From Candidatus Melainabacteria bacterium (GTDB lineage: Bacteria; Cyanobacteriota; Vampirovibrionia; Vampirovibrionales; JAJTHC01), in assembly GCA_026389055.1 (NCBI GenBank), contig JAPLIO010000209.1:1-29152 (forward strand): 29,152 bases of DNA. Reading direction: 5' to 3'. Shown piece by piece: positions 1 to 7,678 of the stretch. Numbering within the stretch: position 1 is the first letter of the stretch; the number at the start of each line of letters is the position of its first letter. Made by a program: the position numbers and the translations under genes. The notes beneath the pieces were generated by a model. That model made no database searches. It was not told where the DNA came from and worked only from the letters and a program-made list of their open reading frames with translations.

Positions 1-17
1 AAAACCGCCTCAAAAAC

Positions 18-54
18 TTAAACGCTCGTTAAGAAAATCCTAACGAGCGTTTAA
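18..54 (-). terminator. Intrinsic terminator after rpsL-rpsG
   Basis: A perfect 14-bp inverted repeat (18-31 with 41-54, 9-nt loop) lies just past the rpsG stop. On the minus strand it is followed by a T-run (GTTTTTGAGG). Its position implies that the rpsL-rpsG transcript ends here. Confidence 0.85.
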
Positions 55-71
55 AATAGAAAACTTAACGC

Positions 72-542
72 TTAGTAGCGGTAGTGGGCAAACGCCTTGT
101 TGGCTTCTGCCATACGGTGGGTTTCTTCACGTTTTTTCATCGTGGCACCTAAGCCGTTGTAACAATCCAACAATTCATAAGCTAAGCGTTCTGCCATAGA
201 ACGACCGCTTCTGTTTTTGGCATAAGCAATAACCCAACGTGAAGCAATCGCTTCACCAATGACATCATCCACTTCCATTGGCACTTGGTAGGTAGAACCA
301 CCCACCCGACGAGATTTAACCCGAGCCAAAGGGCGTGCTTTGTTCAACGCTTTGTGGAACAATTCAATGCTGGTTTCTTCTGTTTTGCCTTCAAGCAAGG
401 TCAACGCATCATAAAAAATTCTTTCAGCGGTGCTTTTTTTGCCTTTACGCATAATACAGTTAATAAACTTGGCAACCCGAACATCATTAAAGACTGCATC
501 AGGTAATGGAACTCGTTTTTCAGGGCGATACCGACGTGGCAT
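72..542 (-). CDS. rpsG: 30S ribosomal protein S7 (uS7)
   Basis: This is the 156-residue primary 16S rRNA-binding protein that organises the head of the 30S subunit and contacts mRNA and tRNA near the E site. The length is the usual bacterial one. The N-terminus (MPRRYRPEKR) and the internal stretch KARPLARVKSRRVGGSTYQV are typical of uS7. The ATG at 542 is preceded by GGAG 11 bases upstream. It lies 62 bases downstream of rpsL on the same strand, so the two are probably co-transcribed as in the str operon. A strong terminator follows at once, so fusA and tuf are not the immediate next genes of this transcript, unlike the classical str operon. Confidence 0.98.
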   Translation of the reverse strand: MPRRYRPEKRVPLPDAVFNDVRVAKFINCIMRKGKKSTAERIFYDALTLLEGKTEETSIELFHKALNKARPLARVKSRRVGGSTYQVPMEVDDVIGEAIASRWVIAYAKNRSGRSMAERLAYELLDCYNGLGATMKKREETHRMAEANKAFAHYRY

Positions 543-604
543 AGGATTTATTTCTCCAAAAAATTTAAAATTTAAAAAATATTATTCATTGAAAACGTAA
601 CTAA

Positions 605-1000
605 TTAGCGTTTTTTACCAGTCGTAACGACCTGTTTCGCTTTAGCACCGTATTTACTACGAGATTGTTTTCTGTTTTTCACACCTTCAGCATCCAATGT
701 GCCACGAATAATGTGGTACCGAACCCCAGGTAAATCTTTAACCCGACCACCACGAATCAATACAACCGAGTGTTCTTGCAAGTTATGCCCAACACCAGGG
801 ATGTAAGAAGTTACTTCAAAGCCATTGGTTAACCGAATACGAGCCACTTTCCGCAAAGCAGAGTTAGGCTTTTTAGGTGTAGTGGTATAAACCCGAGTAC
901 AAACGCCTCTACGCTGAGGGCAAGCCATCAAAGCAGGGGATTTGGTTTTTTTAACGATTTTTTCACGCTCTTTACGAACAAGCTGTGCAATAGTTGGCAC
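605..1000 (-). CDS. rpsL: 30S ribosomal protein S12 (uS12)
   Basis: This 131-residue protein sits at the decoding centre and controls translational accuracy. The family signature is clear: TTTPKKPNSALRK followed later by GGRVKDLPGVRYH. The two lysines whose mutation gives streptomycin resistance in E. coli (equivalents of K43 and K88) are both the wild-type lysine, so no resistance allele is visible. The Asp after the second lysine is the residue that RimO methylthiolates in some bacteria. The start is GTG at 1000, with AGGAG 9-10 bases upstream and no better ATG. The 281 bases upstream (1001-1281) hold no gene and should carry the operon promoter and leader; I could not fix a convincing -35/-10 pair there. 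Confidence 0.98.
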   Translation of the reverse strand: MPTIAQLVRKEREKIVKKTKSPALMACPQRRGVCTRVYTTTPKKPNSALRKVARIRLTNGFEVTSYIPGVGHNLQEHSVVLIRGGRVKDLPGVRYHIIRGTLDAEGVKNRKQSRSKYGAKAKQVVTTGKKR

Positions 1001-1281
1001 TTCGTGAATCTCCTAACGCAATATCAATAAACAGTAATAATCGAACAAAAATCTTGAATAAAGGAATAAACTTCCACTCTGCCAGCAAACTATTTGGACT
1101 TTAATTTAACGGGAAAGAATAGCAAAAACCTGTTGGGCAACGCCGCCACTATTTGTTAAAACTTCGGTGCAGCACGCACCACTATTCACGTTACAAGAAA
1201 GATTCACAAACAGTTACTGCCGAAAGATGATAATCCAGCATTTCATTTATAAGCTAACAGTAACTAAAGCAAACCACGGTG

Positions 1282-2280
1282 TCAAGCAGTAGGGTCAACT
1301 TCAGCGGGAAGTTCTGCTGTTTTAGCACTGGTTGCAACTAGCAACCCCCCTACAATCAGCCCACCTGCCAAAAACATCGGTAGGGTAAATACTTCTTTCA
1401 ACAAAAAATAACCCAAAAACGCTGAAATAAGTGGTTGTAACAAAGTGTAAAGAGCTACATTACTGGCACTCGTTTTTTTGAGGCTTGAATGATGAATCCA
1501 ATACCCGAAAAAGCCTGCAATTAAAACCATATAAGCCAATAAAGCCCAAGTTTCACCTGTAAACGTTGGTAGAACCGTCAGTAAATGAGAAAACTTCGGT
1601 ACTGAAGGGATACCCACCCATTCATTGAGCAAAACAACCCCCAACGCCAACGCCCCAGACTGCAAAAAACCGTAAGATAAAAGCGTAATAGGGCGGTAAA
1701 ACCCCACTAAATATTTAGTGATTAAATTAAAAATCGAAAACAAAAACGCATTACCAAAAATAATAGCGTCGCCCAAGATGGGATTACTGCCACCTGCCAA
1801 GGTAACAGGCTCGTCCGACTTACCGCCTTGTAACTGCAGCCAAACCAGCCCCACTAGCCCAACAGAACCAATTAGCACACCCACTAATTTACGAGCAGTC
1901 AACTTTTCCTTGCCCAATAACGTGCTTAAAACGGCCGTTTGAAGCGGAATACTACCCATAATTAAGGTGGCATGGAAAGAAGAAGTGAACGGCATCGCAA
2001 CAGGAGCCATCGTCTGCACCCAAAACACGCCAATCACTGCGTTAAAGGCAATTAACACTTTCATTTTCCAAGGAATGCTTCGCCATTTCCAAAAGCCCCA
2101 TAATCCGCCTAAGGCCAAAATACAAACGGCAAAACCCATTGAACGTAACATGGCAGCATCTAACGGGGAAACCGTTTGGCAGAGCAGTTTAAGTAACGGA
2201 AAAAATGCCCCATAAATACAGCTCATCACAAAAAGCAACGCATGGGTTTTCCAAGAAGTAACAGAAGGTGCAGTAGACAT
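1282..2280 (-). CDS. EamA/DMT-superfamily transporter
   Basis: This is a 332-residue inner-membrane protein with about ten hydrophobic helices, arranged as two EamA-type halves (roughly residues 15-155 and 175-320). That is the layout of drug/metabolite transporters (RhaT/EamA/YdcZ group). Family members export amino acids, metabolites or drugs; the substrate cannot be read from the sequence. A typical short polar C-terminal tail follows the last helix. The ATG at 2280 has AGGAG upstream, but about 14 bases away, which is long. The gene is transcribed divergently from bamA and lies upstream of rpsL on the same strand with a 281-base gap, so it is probably its own unit. Confidence 0.85.
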   Translation of the reverse strand: MSTAPSVTSWKTHALLFVMSCIYGAFFPLLKLLCQTVSPLDAAMLRSMGFAVCILALGGLWGFWKWRSIPWKMKVLIAFNAVIGVFWVQTMAPVAMPFTSSFHATLIMGSIPLQTAVLSTLLGKEKLTARKLVGVLIGSVGLVGLVWLQLQGGKSDEPVTLAGGSNPILGDAIIFGNAFLFSIFNLITKYLVGFYRPITLLSYGFLQSGALALGVVLLNEWVGIPSVPKFSHLLTVLPTFTGETWALLAYMVLIAGFFGYWIHHSSLKKTSASNVALYTLLQPLISAFLGYFLLKEVFTLPMFLAGGLIVGGLLVATSAKTAELPAEVDPTA

Positions 2281-2370
2281 TGAGATAGTAAAAACTCCTA
2301 ATTTTATAAGCCCTTACGAACCATTGTCCTCCAAACACCTTATCTTTTAAAGAAGATTCTAAAGAATAGA

Positions 2371-2399
2371 CTTTTATTCCGTTCTTGATGTGCTAGAAT
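2371..2399 (+). promoter_or_regulatory. Candidate extended -10 promoter for bamA
   Basis: TGC-TAGAAT (-10 at 2394-2399) is an extended -10 element. A weak -35 (CTTTTA, 2371-2376) lies 17 bases upstream. Transcription would begin near 2406, downstream of the first in-frame ATG (2398). If the promoter is real, that ATG cannot be used, which supports an internal BamA start. Confidence 0.45.
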
Positions 2400-2535
2400 G
2401 AAAGGCAACCTGTTTTCAACATGCTCCTGTTTGTCTTCTCCGTTAGTTGCTTTTATACGCTACTACAGAAGCATTCTGCCTAGAAAAGTGTTTATCTTGC
2501 TTATGCTGTTTCGTCTGCTGCTATTGCCTTCTATT

Positions 2536-4416
2536 ATGCGTATTACCAACCTTTTAGGCGTGGGATTTTTTGCTGTGCTGGTGTTAGCTGTTCAATCCCA
2601 AGCGGTTGCTGCAACCCCAGTAACGGAACTAAGCACCCCGACTGGCACTGAAACCGCCGCAGAAACCGCTAATTATGATAAAACCATTACCGTTAGCCAA
2701 GTAAATATTTTGGGCAACAAACTGGTTGCTACTGAACAAATTTTATCTGCCATGAGCATTCGCCCAGGGGCGGTTTATAGCAAGAAAGCCTTGCAAGAAG
2801 ATTTGCGTCAAGTGTATGATTTAGGCTACTTTACCGAACGCATGAAGGCGGTGCCCAAAGCCACCCGCTCTGGTATTATTGTTACCCTGCAAGTGGAAGA
2901 AAACACGCCTGTTACAGGGGTTGAAATTAAGGGTAATAGCCGGTTAACACAAGTAGAAGTGGATGAAATTTTCGCCACGCAAATCGGGATGCCTCAAAAC
3001 TTATCGCAATTGAATAAAGGCATTGAAAAACTAGAAGCCAAATACGCCGAAAAAGGCTTTGTGCTAGCCAAAGTTGGTAACATTGCAGATTCCCCCGATG
3101 GGGCGGTTAAATTAGAAGTCAACGAAGGCATTGTCGATAAAATCCAGTATGTGGGTAACCGAAAAACCAAAGATTTTGTCATTAAACGAAGCCTTTCTAT
3201 TAAAGAAGGTGAAGTTTACAATGAAACTGTTCTGAACGACGATTTAAAACGCTTATTCGCCACGCAAGCCTTCGATGATGTTCGCCGTGTTCTAACCGCC
3301 AGCCCCGATGACCCCACCCATTACAACTTGGTAATTGAAGTGGATGAAAAACGAAGCGGTGCGTTTAACGTAGGCGGTGGTATTGATACCGTTACAGGCT
3401 TCTTCGGTTCAGGCGGGTATTCCGACCCTAACTTCTTGGGGCGAGGTGAAAACTTTAACGTAACGCTAGGCGTAGGTTCGGGTGTACTAGGGCGTAACGC
3501 CAATGTTCAAGCCAATACCCGTACTTATCAGTTTGATTTAGGCTGGAGCACGCCCGCCTTCCTGCAAACGGATAATGCCCTATCCGTCAATGCCTACGGA
3601 CGTGATTTGGGTAGTTTCAACATACCCTTAGCCATTGAACGCCGAATTGGTAGCGGTATTACCATTGGCAGAGGGCTGAAAGATAAGCCCAATTGGTCTA
3701 CCAGTTTAGGCTTACGAGGCGAATATGTTGCCTTGCGTGAAGGTGGGGCTCAAGTAGATTTGGATAGATTTGGTATTACGCCTGCTATACGGCAAACCCA
3801 GCTTGATAAAGGCATGTTTTTAACCCTAACCCCAACCGTAGCGTATGATACCCGAGATAACCGTTTTGACCCGTCTTCGGGTTGGTTTAACAGTGTTAGC
3901 GTTGGCGGAACGGCTGGCTTAGGGGCTGATAGTTATGGCACGGCGAGCGTCAATTTACGGAAGTATTTAAAACTGAGCAATTATGTAACCCTAGCTTTAA
4001 ACGGGCAAGCCACCACCAGCATTGCGGGCGATTTACCCGCTTTTAACGCCCTCAACCTAGGCGGTGCGTATTCCGTTCGAGGCTTCCAGCAAGGGGGCTT
4101 GGGTATTGGCTCAGGTTTTGCGTTGGGGTCTATCGAATTACGCTCAAAAGTACCAGGGTTGGATAAACTCAAAAAAGTGCCGTTCCTTGAATCTACCCGT
4201 ATTGTTGCTTTTGCTGATGGTGGACAGTTGATTAACAAAAACGATAGCATCAACAACTTGTTTCAACGTAAAGGGTCTGGCTATTCAGGCGGTTTAGGTA
4301 TTCGCATCAACATTCCGGGCTTAGGGCCTATTCGGTTAGATTATGCCATACCGCTAACGGCTACCAACAAAAATTATGTCCAACATTTTGGCTTCGGGAT
4401 TGGTCAAAAGTTCTAA
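2536..4416 (+). CDS. bamA: Outer-membrane assembly protein, BamA/Omp85 family
   Basis: This Omp85 protein inserts beta-barrel proteins into the outer membrane. The reading frame is open from an ATG at 2398 (672 codons). I place the start at 2536 because it yields a classical signal peptide (MRITNLLGVGFFAVLVLAV, cleavage after AVAA), whereas the upstream 46 residues look like a spurious extension; no Shine-Dalgarno decides it. In the long numbering, three POTRA domains follow (about 96-168, 171-243, 246-317), each ending in a V-x-E/N type strand, then a 16-strand-like barrel to the C-terminal Phe. The VRGF motif of barrel loop L6 is at 560-563. Three POTRAs match cyanobacterial Omp85; proteobacterial BamA has five. 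The secreted SH3-like gene follows after 35 bases. Confidence 0.93.
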   Translation: MRITNLLGVGFFAVLVLAVQSQAVAATPVTELSTPTGTETAAETANYDKTITVSQVNILGNKLVATEQILSAMSIRPGAVYSKKALQEDLRQVYDLGYFTERMKAVPKATRSGIIVTLQVEENTPVTGVEIKGNSRLTQVEVDEIFATQIGMPQNLSQLNKGIEKLEAKYAEKGFVLAKVGNIADSPDGAVKLEVNEGIVDKIQYVGNRKTKDFVIKRSLSIKEGEVYNETVLNDDLKRLFATQAFDDVRRVLTASPDDPTHYNLVIEVDEKRSGAFNVGGGIDTVTGFFGSGGYSDPNFLGRGENFNVTLGVGSGVLGRNANVQANTRTYQFDLGWSTPAFLQTDNALSVNAYGRDLGSFNIPLAIERRIGSGITIGRGLKDKPNWSTSLGLRGEYVALREGGAQVDLDRFGITPAIRQTQLDKGMFLTLTPTVAYDTRDNRFDPSSGWFNSVSVGGTAGLGADSYGTASVNLRKYLKLSNYVTLALNGQATTSIAGDLPAFNALNLGGAYSVRGFQQGGLGIGSGFALGSIELRSKVPGLDKLKKVPFLESTRIVAFADGGQLINKNDSINNLFQRKGSGYSGGLGIRINIPGLGPIRLDYAIPLTATNKNYVQHFGFGIGQKF

Positions 4417-4451
4417 CATAACCCCATACAAAGCAGCGGAGCGTTTTCACT

Positions 4452-5240
4452 ATGTTCAACAGGCTTAAAAGTTCCCTTCTTTTTAAAGGGTTGATGAGTT
4501 TAATCACCGTTTTTTGCACGCTTTCAATCCCCTTTGTTCCTTTAACCGCCTTTGGCTGGGTACCCCAGCAATATCCCACCCAAAGCCTGCAACAAACGGT
4601 TGGCGTAGTGGCGGTGCAAGCCCCTGTTTCTTTTTATGCTGAACCTGCTACAACCGCCCCTATTGTAGAAGCCTTCACATGGCAAAACCCCGCTGCCAAG
4701 GTAGCAGAAACCACCGTTTTTAGCGAAGTATCCCAACAACCCGTTTCAGCGAATCAGTTATTTTTGGCGTTTTACCCGAAGTATCAACTGGCGTTACTAA
4801 CCGTGTTAGATGAACGCCCTGATGGCTGGCTGGAAGTAGATTTACCTACTACGCAGGCGGGCAAAGCTTGGCTAGCCCCCAATGCGAATAATACCTTGTA
4901 TGTTTGGCAAGATTTTATTCGGGGGTATGCGAAGAATTTTGGGTTTCAGTGGTTGGCGGGCGTGCCTGCTTATCAGCGGTCTGTGCGGTTGAAACCTGAA
5001 GATACCGCCCCTTTAGTGCCTGTAACCATTGTGCAGGGTATCAAGGTGTTGCATGTTCGGGGGAATTGGCTATTGGTGGAATTGCGGGATATGGGGGCGG
5101 AACACCCGATTGGTTGGCTTCGGTGGCGAGATGAAGCGGGAAACTTGATGGTTTGGCCTAACTTTTCGGGGCAAACCAATGCCTTTCAAGCCCCCAGCAA
5201 CCCACCCGATATGAGCCGACTGTTCGATAAAGAGTTGTAG
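4452..5240 (+). CDS. Secreted SH3-like domain protein
   Basis: A 262-residue exported protein. The N-terminus is basic then hydrophobic (about residues 14-35), giving a signal peptide or membrane anchor. The mature part appears to contain two SH3-like modules: one around residues 50-145 with phrases such as VSFYAEP and ERPDGWLEVDLP, the other around 175-245 with GNWLLVEL and IGWLRW. Such modules typically bind peptidoglycan or act as protein scaffolds; no catalytic residues are visible. It begins 35 bases after bamA and is probably co-transcribed, so a cell-envelope role is a reasonable inference. The exact family was not identified. Confidence 0.7.
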   Translation: MFNRLKSSLLFKGLMSLITVFCTLSIPFVPLTAFGWVPQQYPTQSLQQTVGVVAVQAPVSFYAEPATTAPIVEAFTWQNPAAKVAETTVFSEVSQQPVSANQLFLAFYPKYQLALLTVLDERPDGWLEVDLPTTQAGKAWLAPNANNTLYVWQDFIRGYAKNFGFQWLAGVPAYQRSVRLKPEDTAPLVPVTIVQGIKVLHVRGNWLLVELRDMGAEHPIGWLRWRDEAGNLMVWPNFSGQTNAFQAPSNPPDMSRLFDKEL

Positions 5241-5253
5241 ATGAAACAAAATT

Positions 5254-5291
5254 TTTGTAGGGAGAGTTCAAACCCTCCCCTACAAACTTTT
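5254..5291. terminator. Bidirectional terminator between convergent genes
   Basis: A hairpin with a 9-bp stem (TTTGTAGGG at 5254-5262 with CCCTACAAA at 5278-5286), extended by a few imperfect pairs, is followed by CTTTTAC on the plus strand. On the minus strand it is followed by AAATTTTGTTT. It lies between convergent genes ending at 5240 (+) and 5316 (-), so it can serve both. Confidence 0.65.
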
Positions 5292-5315
5292 ACGTCGTTC
5301 AAACTGTGAATTATT

Positions 5316-5822
5316 TTAACCTTGAATACTAGCTCTTATTTTTGTACCGCTAGGAATATAGGCATCATCACCTTTAACAAAAAGCCCAAAAGGTACAAAG
5401 ACAAGCCCAACACCCAGTATTGAAAGTAAAACCGTCCCAAAAGTGGGGCGTTGTTTCACTTTACCATCTTGGTATTGTAACCCTAAATGGACAGGTGTTC
5501 CATCGGAAGCCGTTGTGGTAGCACCATCTAACTGAAGAAAACCAGCTGTATCATGCCCTCTTTTATGCTTCACATCAGAAATAGTAATTTGTACATCACT
5601 ACCTTTAGCAATAACCACTTGGTTATCTTTTGATTTAACATCGCTGGTGGTTTTACCAAATACAGTAGAGCCTTTTCTTGCGTATTGGCTCGAAACAGAA
5701 TCTACCAAAGTAACATCTACCGCACTGCCTACAGGTAAATCTATCGCATAGCTGATTTGAGAAATGCAAAAAGAGCTAATTAACAGGCAAGCTACACCCC
5801 ATTTTAACCGAGAATAGAACAT
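5316..5822 (-). CDS. Secreted or membrane-anchored hypothetical protein
   Basis: This 168-residue protein has a signal peptide (cleavage probably after SYA near residue 26). The mature part begins LPVGSAVDVTLVDSVSS and later has the parallel phrase IPSGTKIRASIQ near the C-terminus. It contains repeated short beta-rich segments of the kind V-x-G-x-V and I-A-K-G-S-x-V. These recall the beta-structured periplasmic region of TrbI/VirB10-like proteins, though no such assignment is secure. A hydrophobic helix at about residues 128-147 suggests membrane association. It is the last of three consecutive minus-strand genes for small exported proteins (4-base spacing to the upstream gene), so the three are probably one operon. 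Function unknown. Confidence 0.75.
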   Translation of the reverse strand: MFYSRLKWGVACLLISSFCISQISYAIDLPVGSAVDVTLVDSVSSQYARKGSTVFGKTTSDVKSKDNQVVIAKGSDVQITISDVKHKRGHDTAGFLQLDGATTTASDGTPVHLGLQYQDGKVKQRPTFGTVLLSILGVGLVFVPFGLFVKGDDAYIPSGTKIRASIQG

Positions 5823-5826
5823 AAAA

Positions 5827-6081
5827 TTAGTAGCCTTTCAGACGGTAAGCGTTATTGTTGTAAGTAGGTTCTTGTTTATAGCCTCGTTCGTTGGTGTACG
5901 GGCTTATGTTATCTTTCGTACTCCAGTTATTACTAAAACTACTATCTCTATCTGACCGCATATGAGGCTGAACATAAGTACCGTCTCTACGGGTATAACC
6001 ATTTACATAAGTATCCGCAAAAGCAGGAACAATACTAACAACGAACAGCAAAAATGCTATAATAAACGATTTTAAAAACAT
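5827..6081 (-). CDS. Small secreted protein with a VNGYTRRDGTYVQPH motif
   Basis: An 84-residue exported protein. Residues 1-22 form a signal peptide ending AFA, and the mature chain is only about 62 residues. The mature region carries VNGYTRRDGTYVQPH, then NNWSTKDNISPYTNERGY. I recognise this as a widespread family of tiny secreted proteins of unknown role, characterised by GYxRxDGTYVxPHxRS and NPYTGxxGY phrases. It is rich in Tyr, Asn and Arg with no cysteine. The gene is 4 bases upstream of the 5316-5822 gene and 13 bases downstream of the 6095-6370 gene, consistent with a three-gene operon. Confidence 0.8.
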   Translation of the reverse strand: MFLKSFIIAFLLFVVSIVPAFADTYVNGYTRRDGTYVQPHMRSDRDSSFSNNWSTKDNISPYTNERGYKQEPTYNNNAYRLKGY

Positions 6082-6094
6082 GATTATTTATTCC

Positions 6095-6370
6095 TTAATG
6101 ATTCTTACGATATTGGCGTACCATGCTAGTAGAAACATCACTGGATAGCATAACGGGCGTTTCGCCACCATCTCGGCTATACGCACTTCTTCTACCGCAA
6201 GAACTACCGTTACGAGCGGTGTTATAAGGGCAAGGACAATTCCCCGAATAATTCTTAATGGATTCAGAAATCAGGCGTTGCTTAATTTGGGAATCGGTTA
6301 AAGCAAATGCATTCGGCACGCAAAAAACACAGAAAAGTACTGCTACTACTAGCTTTTTAGCGAAAGTCAT
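6095..6370 (-). CDS. Small secreted Cys-motif protein (GNCPCPYN family)
   Basis: The frame is open from 6397, but I choose the ATG at 6370 (91 residues) because it gives a clean signal peptide (MTFAKKLVVAVLFCVFCVPN, cleavage after AFA). The mature part has SESIKNYSGNCPCPYNTARN, then SSCGRRSAYSRDGGETP. This is a recurrent family of short periplasmic or secreted proteins of unknown function. As I recall it, members usually have another cysteine after the GG-x-P segment (PLCY-like); here that position reads PVML, so one possible disulfide partner is missing. It is the first gene of the three-gene run, directly downstream of the palindromic region 6401-6439. Confidence 0.78.
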   Translation of the reverse strand: MTFAKKLVVAVLFCVFCVPNAFALTDSQIKQRLISESIKNYSGNCPCPYNTARNGSSCGRRSAYSRDGGETPVMLSSDVSTSMVRQYRKNH

Positions 6371-6400
6371 TTTTAAAATTCCGATCATATACTGCACGAC

Positions 6401-6439
6401 ATAGTCTAAATATTCTATTTAGACTATCCTAGGATAGTC
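6401..6439. promoter_or_regulatory. Nested palindromes, candidate operator
   Basis: ATAGTCTAAATA (6401-6412) and TATTTAGACTAT (6416-6427) form a perfect 12-bp inverted repeat with a 3-base centre. The second arm overlaps an 18-bp perfect palindrome, GACTATCCTAGGATAGTC (6422-6439). The hexamer ATAGTC thus occurs three times in alternating orientation. The site lies between the divergent small secreted-protein genes (-) and rsmH (+), where a dimeric regulator would bind. Confidence 0.55.
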
Positions 6440-6601
6440 ATTTTTTACAAAACGTTACATCTCAAAAAATATTTTTTATGATAAACTAGAAATATTTTGT
6501 TTTTGGCAAGGACGAGCCTCCCTAAGAGCAGAACCAATAGAGCAACTGTTTATGATAAGCTGAAGGTTACAAAATCTCTCTCTTTCAGAAAGCCGACCGC
6601 C

Positions 6602-7615
6602 GTGCAACCAGCTGATAACAACGAAACCCCTATCGAACAAAAACACCAGCCCGTCTTGCTAGCAGCCGTACTCAACGCCCTGCCCATCCAAGCCAACAAG
6701 CTCTACGTCGATGGTACACTCGGCTTAGGCGGACACACCCAAGCGTTGATGCTCCAAGCCATCGCCAACCACGCCTCCCCCGCCCAGTTTTTAGGTATTG
6801 ATCAAGACACCAACGCCCTTGCTATGGCAACCCAACGCCTTGCTCCGCTGGTAGAAGAGCAGTCAACAAATCTCAATTTTACTACTTGGCACGGCAACTA
6901 TAGCCAAGTGCCTGAAGCCTTGGCTGCCATCAACGCACCGCTCATTACAGGAGGCATTCTGCTGGATTTAGGCGTTTCTTCCTACCAGCTAGATACCGCC
7001 GAACGAGGCTTCAGCTTCATGGCAGATGGCCCGCTGGATATGCGAATGAACCCCCTAGCCACGCAAACCGCCAGCGATATCATCAACACTTGGGGTGAAA
7101 CCGACCTAGCCGATTGCTTCTACACCTATGGCGAAGAACGCTTCAGCCGTGGCATTGCCAGAAAAATTGTGGAACGCCGAACCACCCAACCCTTTGAACG
7201 CACGCATCAGCTTGCCCACTTGGTTGAAGGCATTTATCGGTATCAGCAAAAGCAAGGGCGTAGCAAAAAGGAAGGGAAACATCCTGCTACGAGGGTTTTT
7301 CAAGCGTTACGAATTGCCGTGAATGAAGAACTTTCGCACTTGGAAACCACCCTAGCCGTATTGCCTAGTGTGATGGCTGTTGGGGCAACCGTGGCGATTA
7401 TTACCTTTCATTCGCTGGAAGACCGCATTGTGAAACAGTGGTTCAAACGGGCGATGAACCCTTGTGTTTGTCCGCCATTGATGCCTGTTTGCCAGTGCCA
7501 GTTACAGCCCACGTTTCGGGCGATTGTTCGCAAACCCATAGAAGCAGACGAAACGGAAAAGCAGGAAAACCCTCGGTCTCGTAGTGCCAAGCTTCGCATT
7601 TACCAACGAATTTAA
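6602..7615 (+). CDS. rsmH: 16S rRNA m4C1402 methyltransferase RsmH (MraW)
   Basis: RsmH N4-methylates C1402 in the P site of 16S rRNA using S-adenosylmethionine. The signature begins with HQPVLL, then the SAM-binding DGTLGLGGHT (residues 37-46 from the start chosen), DLGVSSYQLD, and near the C-terminus TFHSLEDRIVK. The frame extends upstream to a TTG at 6497, but those 35 codons (rich in AGA and AAG, no homology to the family) look non-coding. I choose GTG at 6602, which gives 337 residues, close to the usual 310-330. The gene stands outside any visible division/cell-wall (mra) cluster, since no mraZ, ftsL or ftsI is next to it. It converges on the sdh operon. Confidence 0.93.
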   Translation: MQPADNNETPIEQKHQPVLLAAVLNALPIQANKLYVDGTLGLGGHTQALMLQAIANHASPAQFLGIDQDTNALAMATQRLAPLVEEQSTNLNFTTWHGNYSQVPEALAAINAPLITGGILLDLGVSSYQLDTAERGFSFMADGPLDMRMNPLATQTASDIINTWGETDLADCFYTYGEERFSRGIARKIVERRTTQPFERTHQLAHLVEGIYRYQQKQGRSKKEGKHPATRVFQALRIAVNEELSHLETTLAVLPSVMAVGATVAIITFHSLEDRIVKQWFKRAMNPCVCPPLMPVCQCQLQPTFRAIVRKPIEADETEKQENPRSRSAKLRIYQRI

Positions 7616-7622
7616 CAAAAAG

Positions 7623-7655
7623 TGCGGGTTCAAGATTGAACATCTTGAACCCGCA
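7623..7655 (-). terminator. Terminator of the sdh operon
   Basis: TGCGGGTTCAAGAT (7623-7636) pairs perfectly with ATCTTGAACCCGCA (7642-7655) across a 5-base loop. The T-run (CTTTTTGTT) lies on the minus-strand exit side, 24 bases beyond the sdhB stop. The hairpin may also end rsmH transcripts, but there is no T-run on the plus side. Confidence 0.8.
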
Positions 7656-7678
7656 ACTCTATCAGTATAGATACTGTT

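Noticed and set aside
5254..5291. Sequence resembling a tRNA T-arm (GAGAGTTCAAACCCTCCCC)
   Set aside because: No acceptor, D-arm or anticodon arm is found upstream; it is better explained as a terminator hairpin between convergent genes.
6497..6601. N-terminal extension of RsmH from a TTG codon
   Set aside because: The extra 35 residues have unusual codon use and precede the usual family start; GTG at 6602 gives the expected length.
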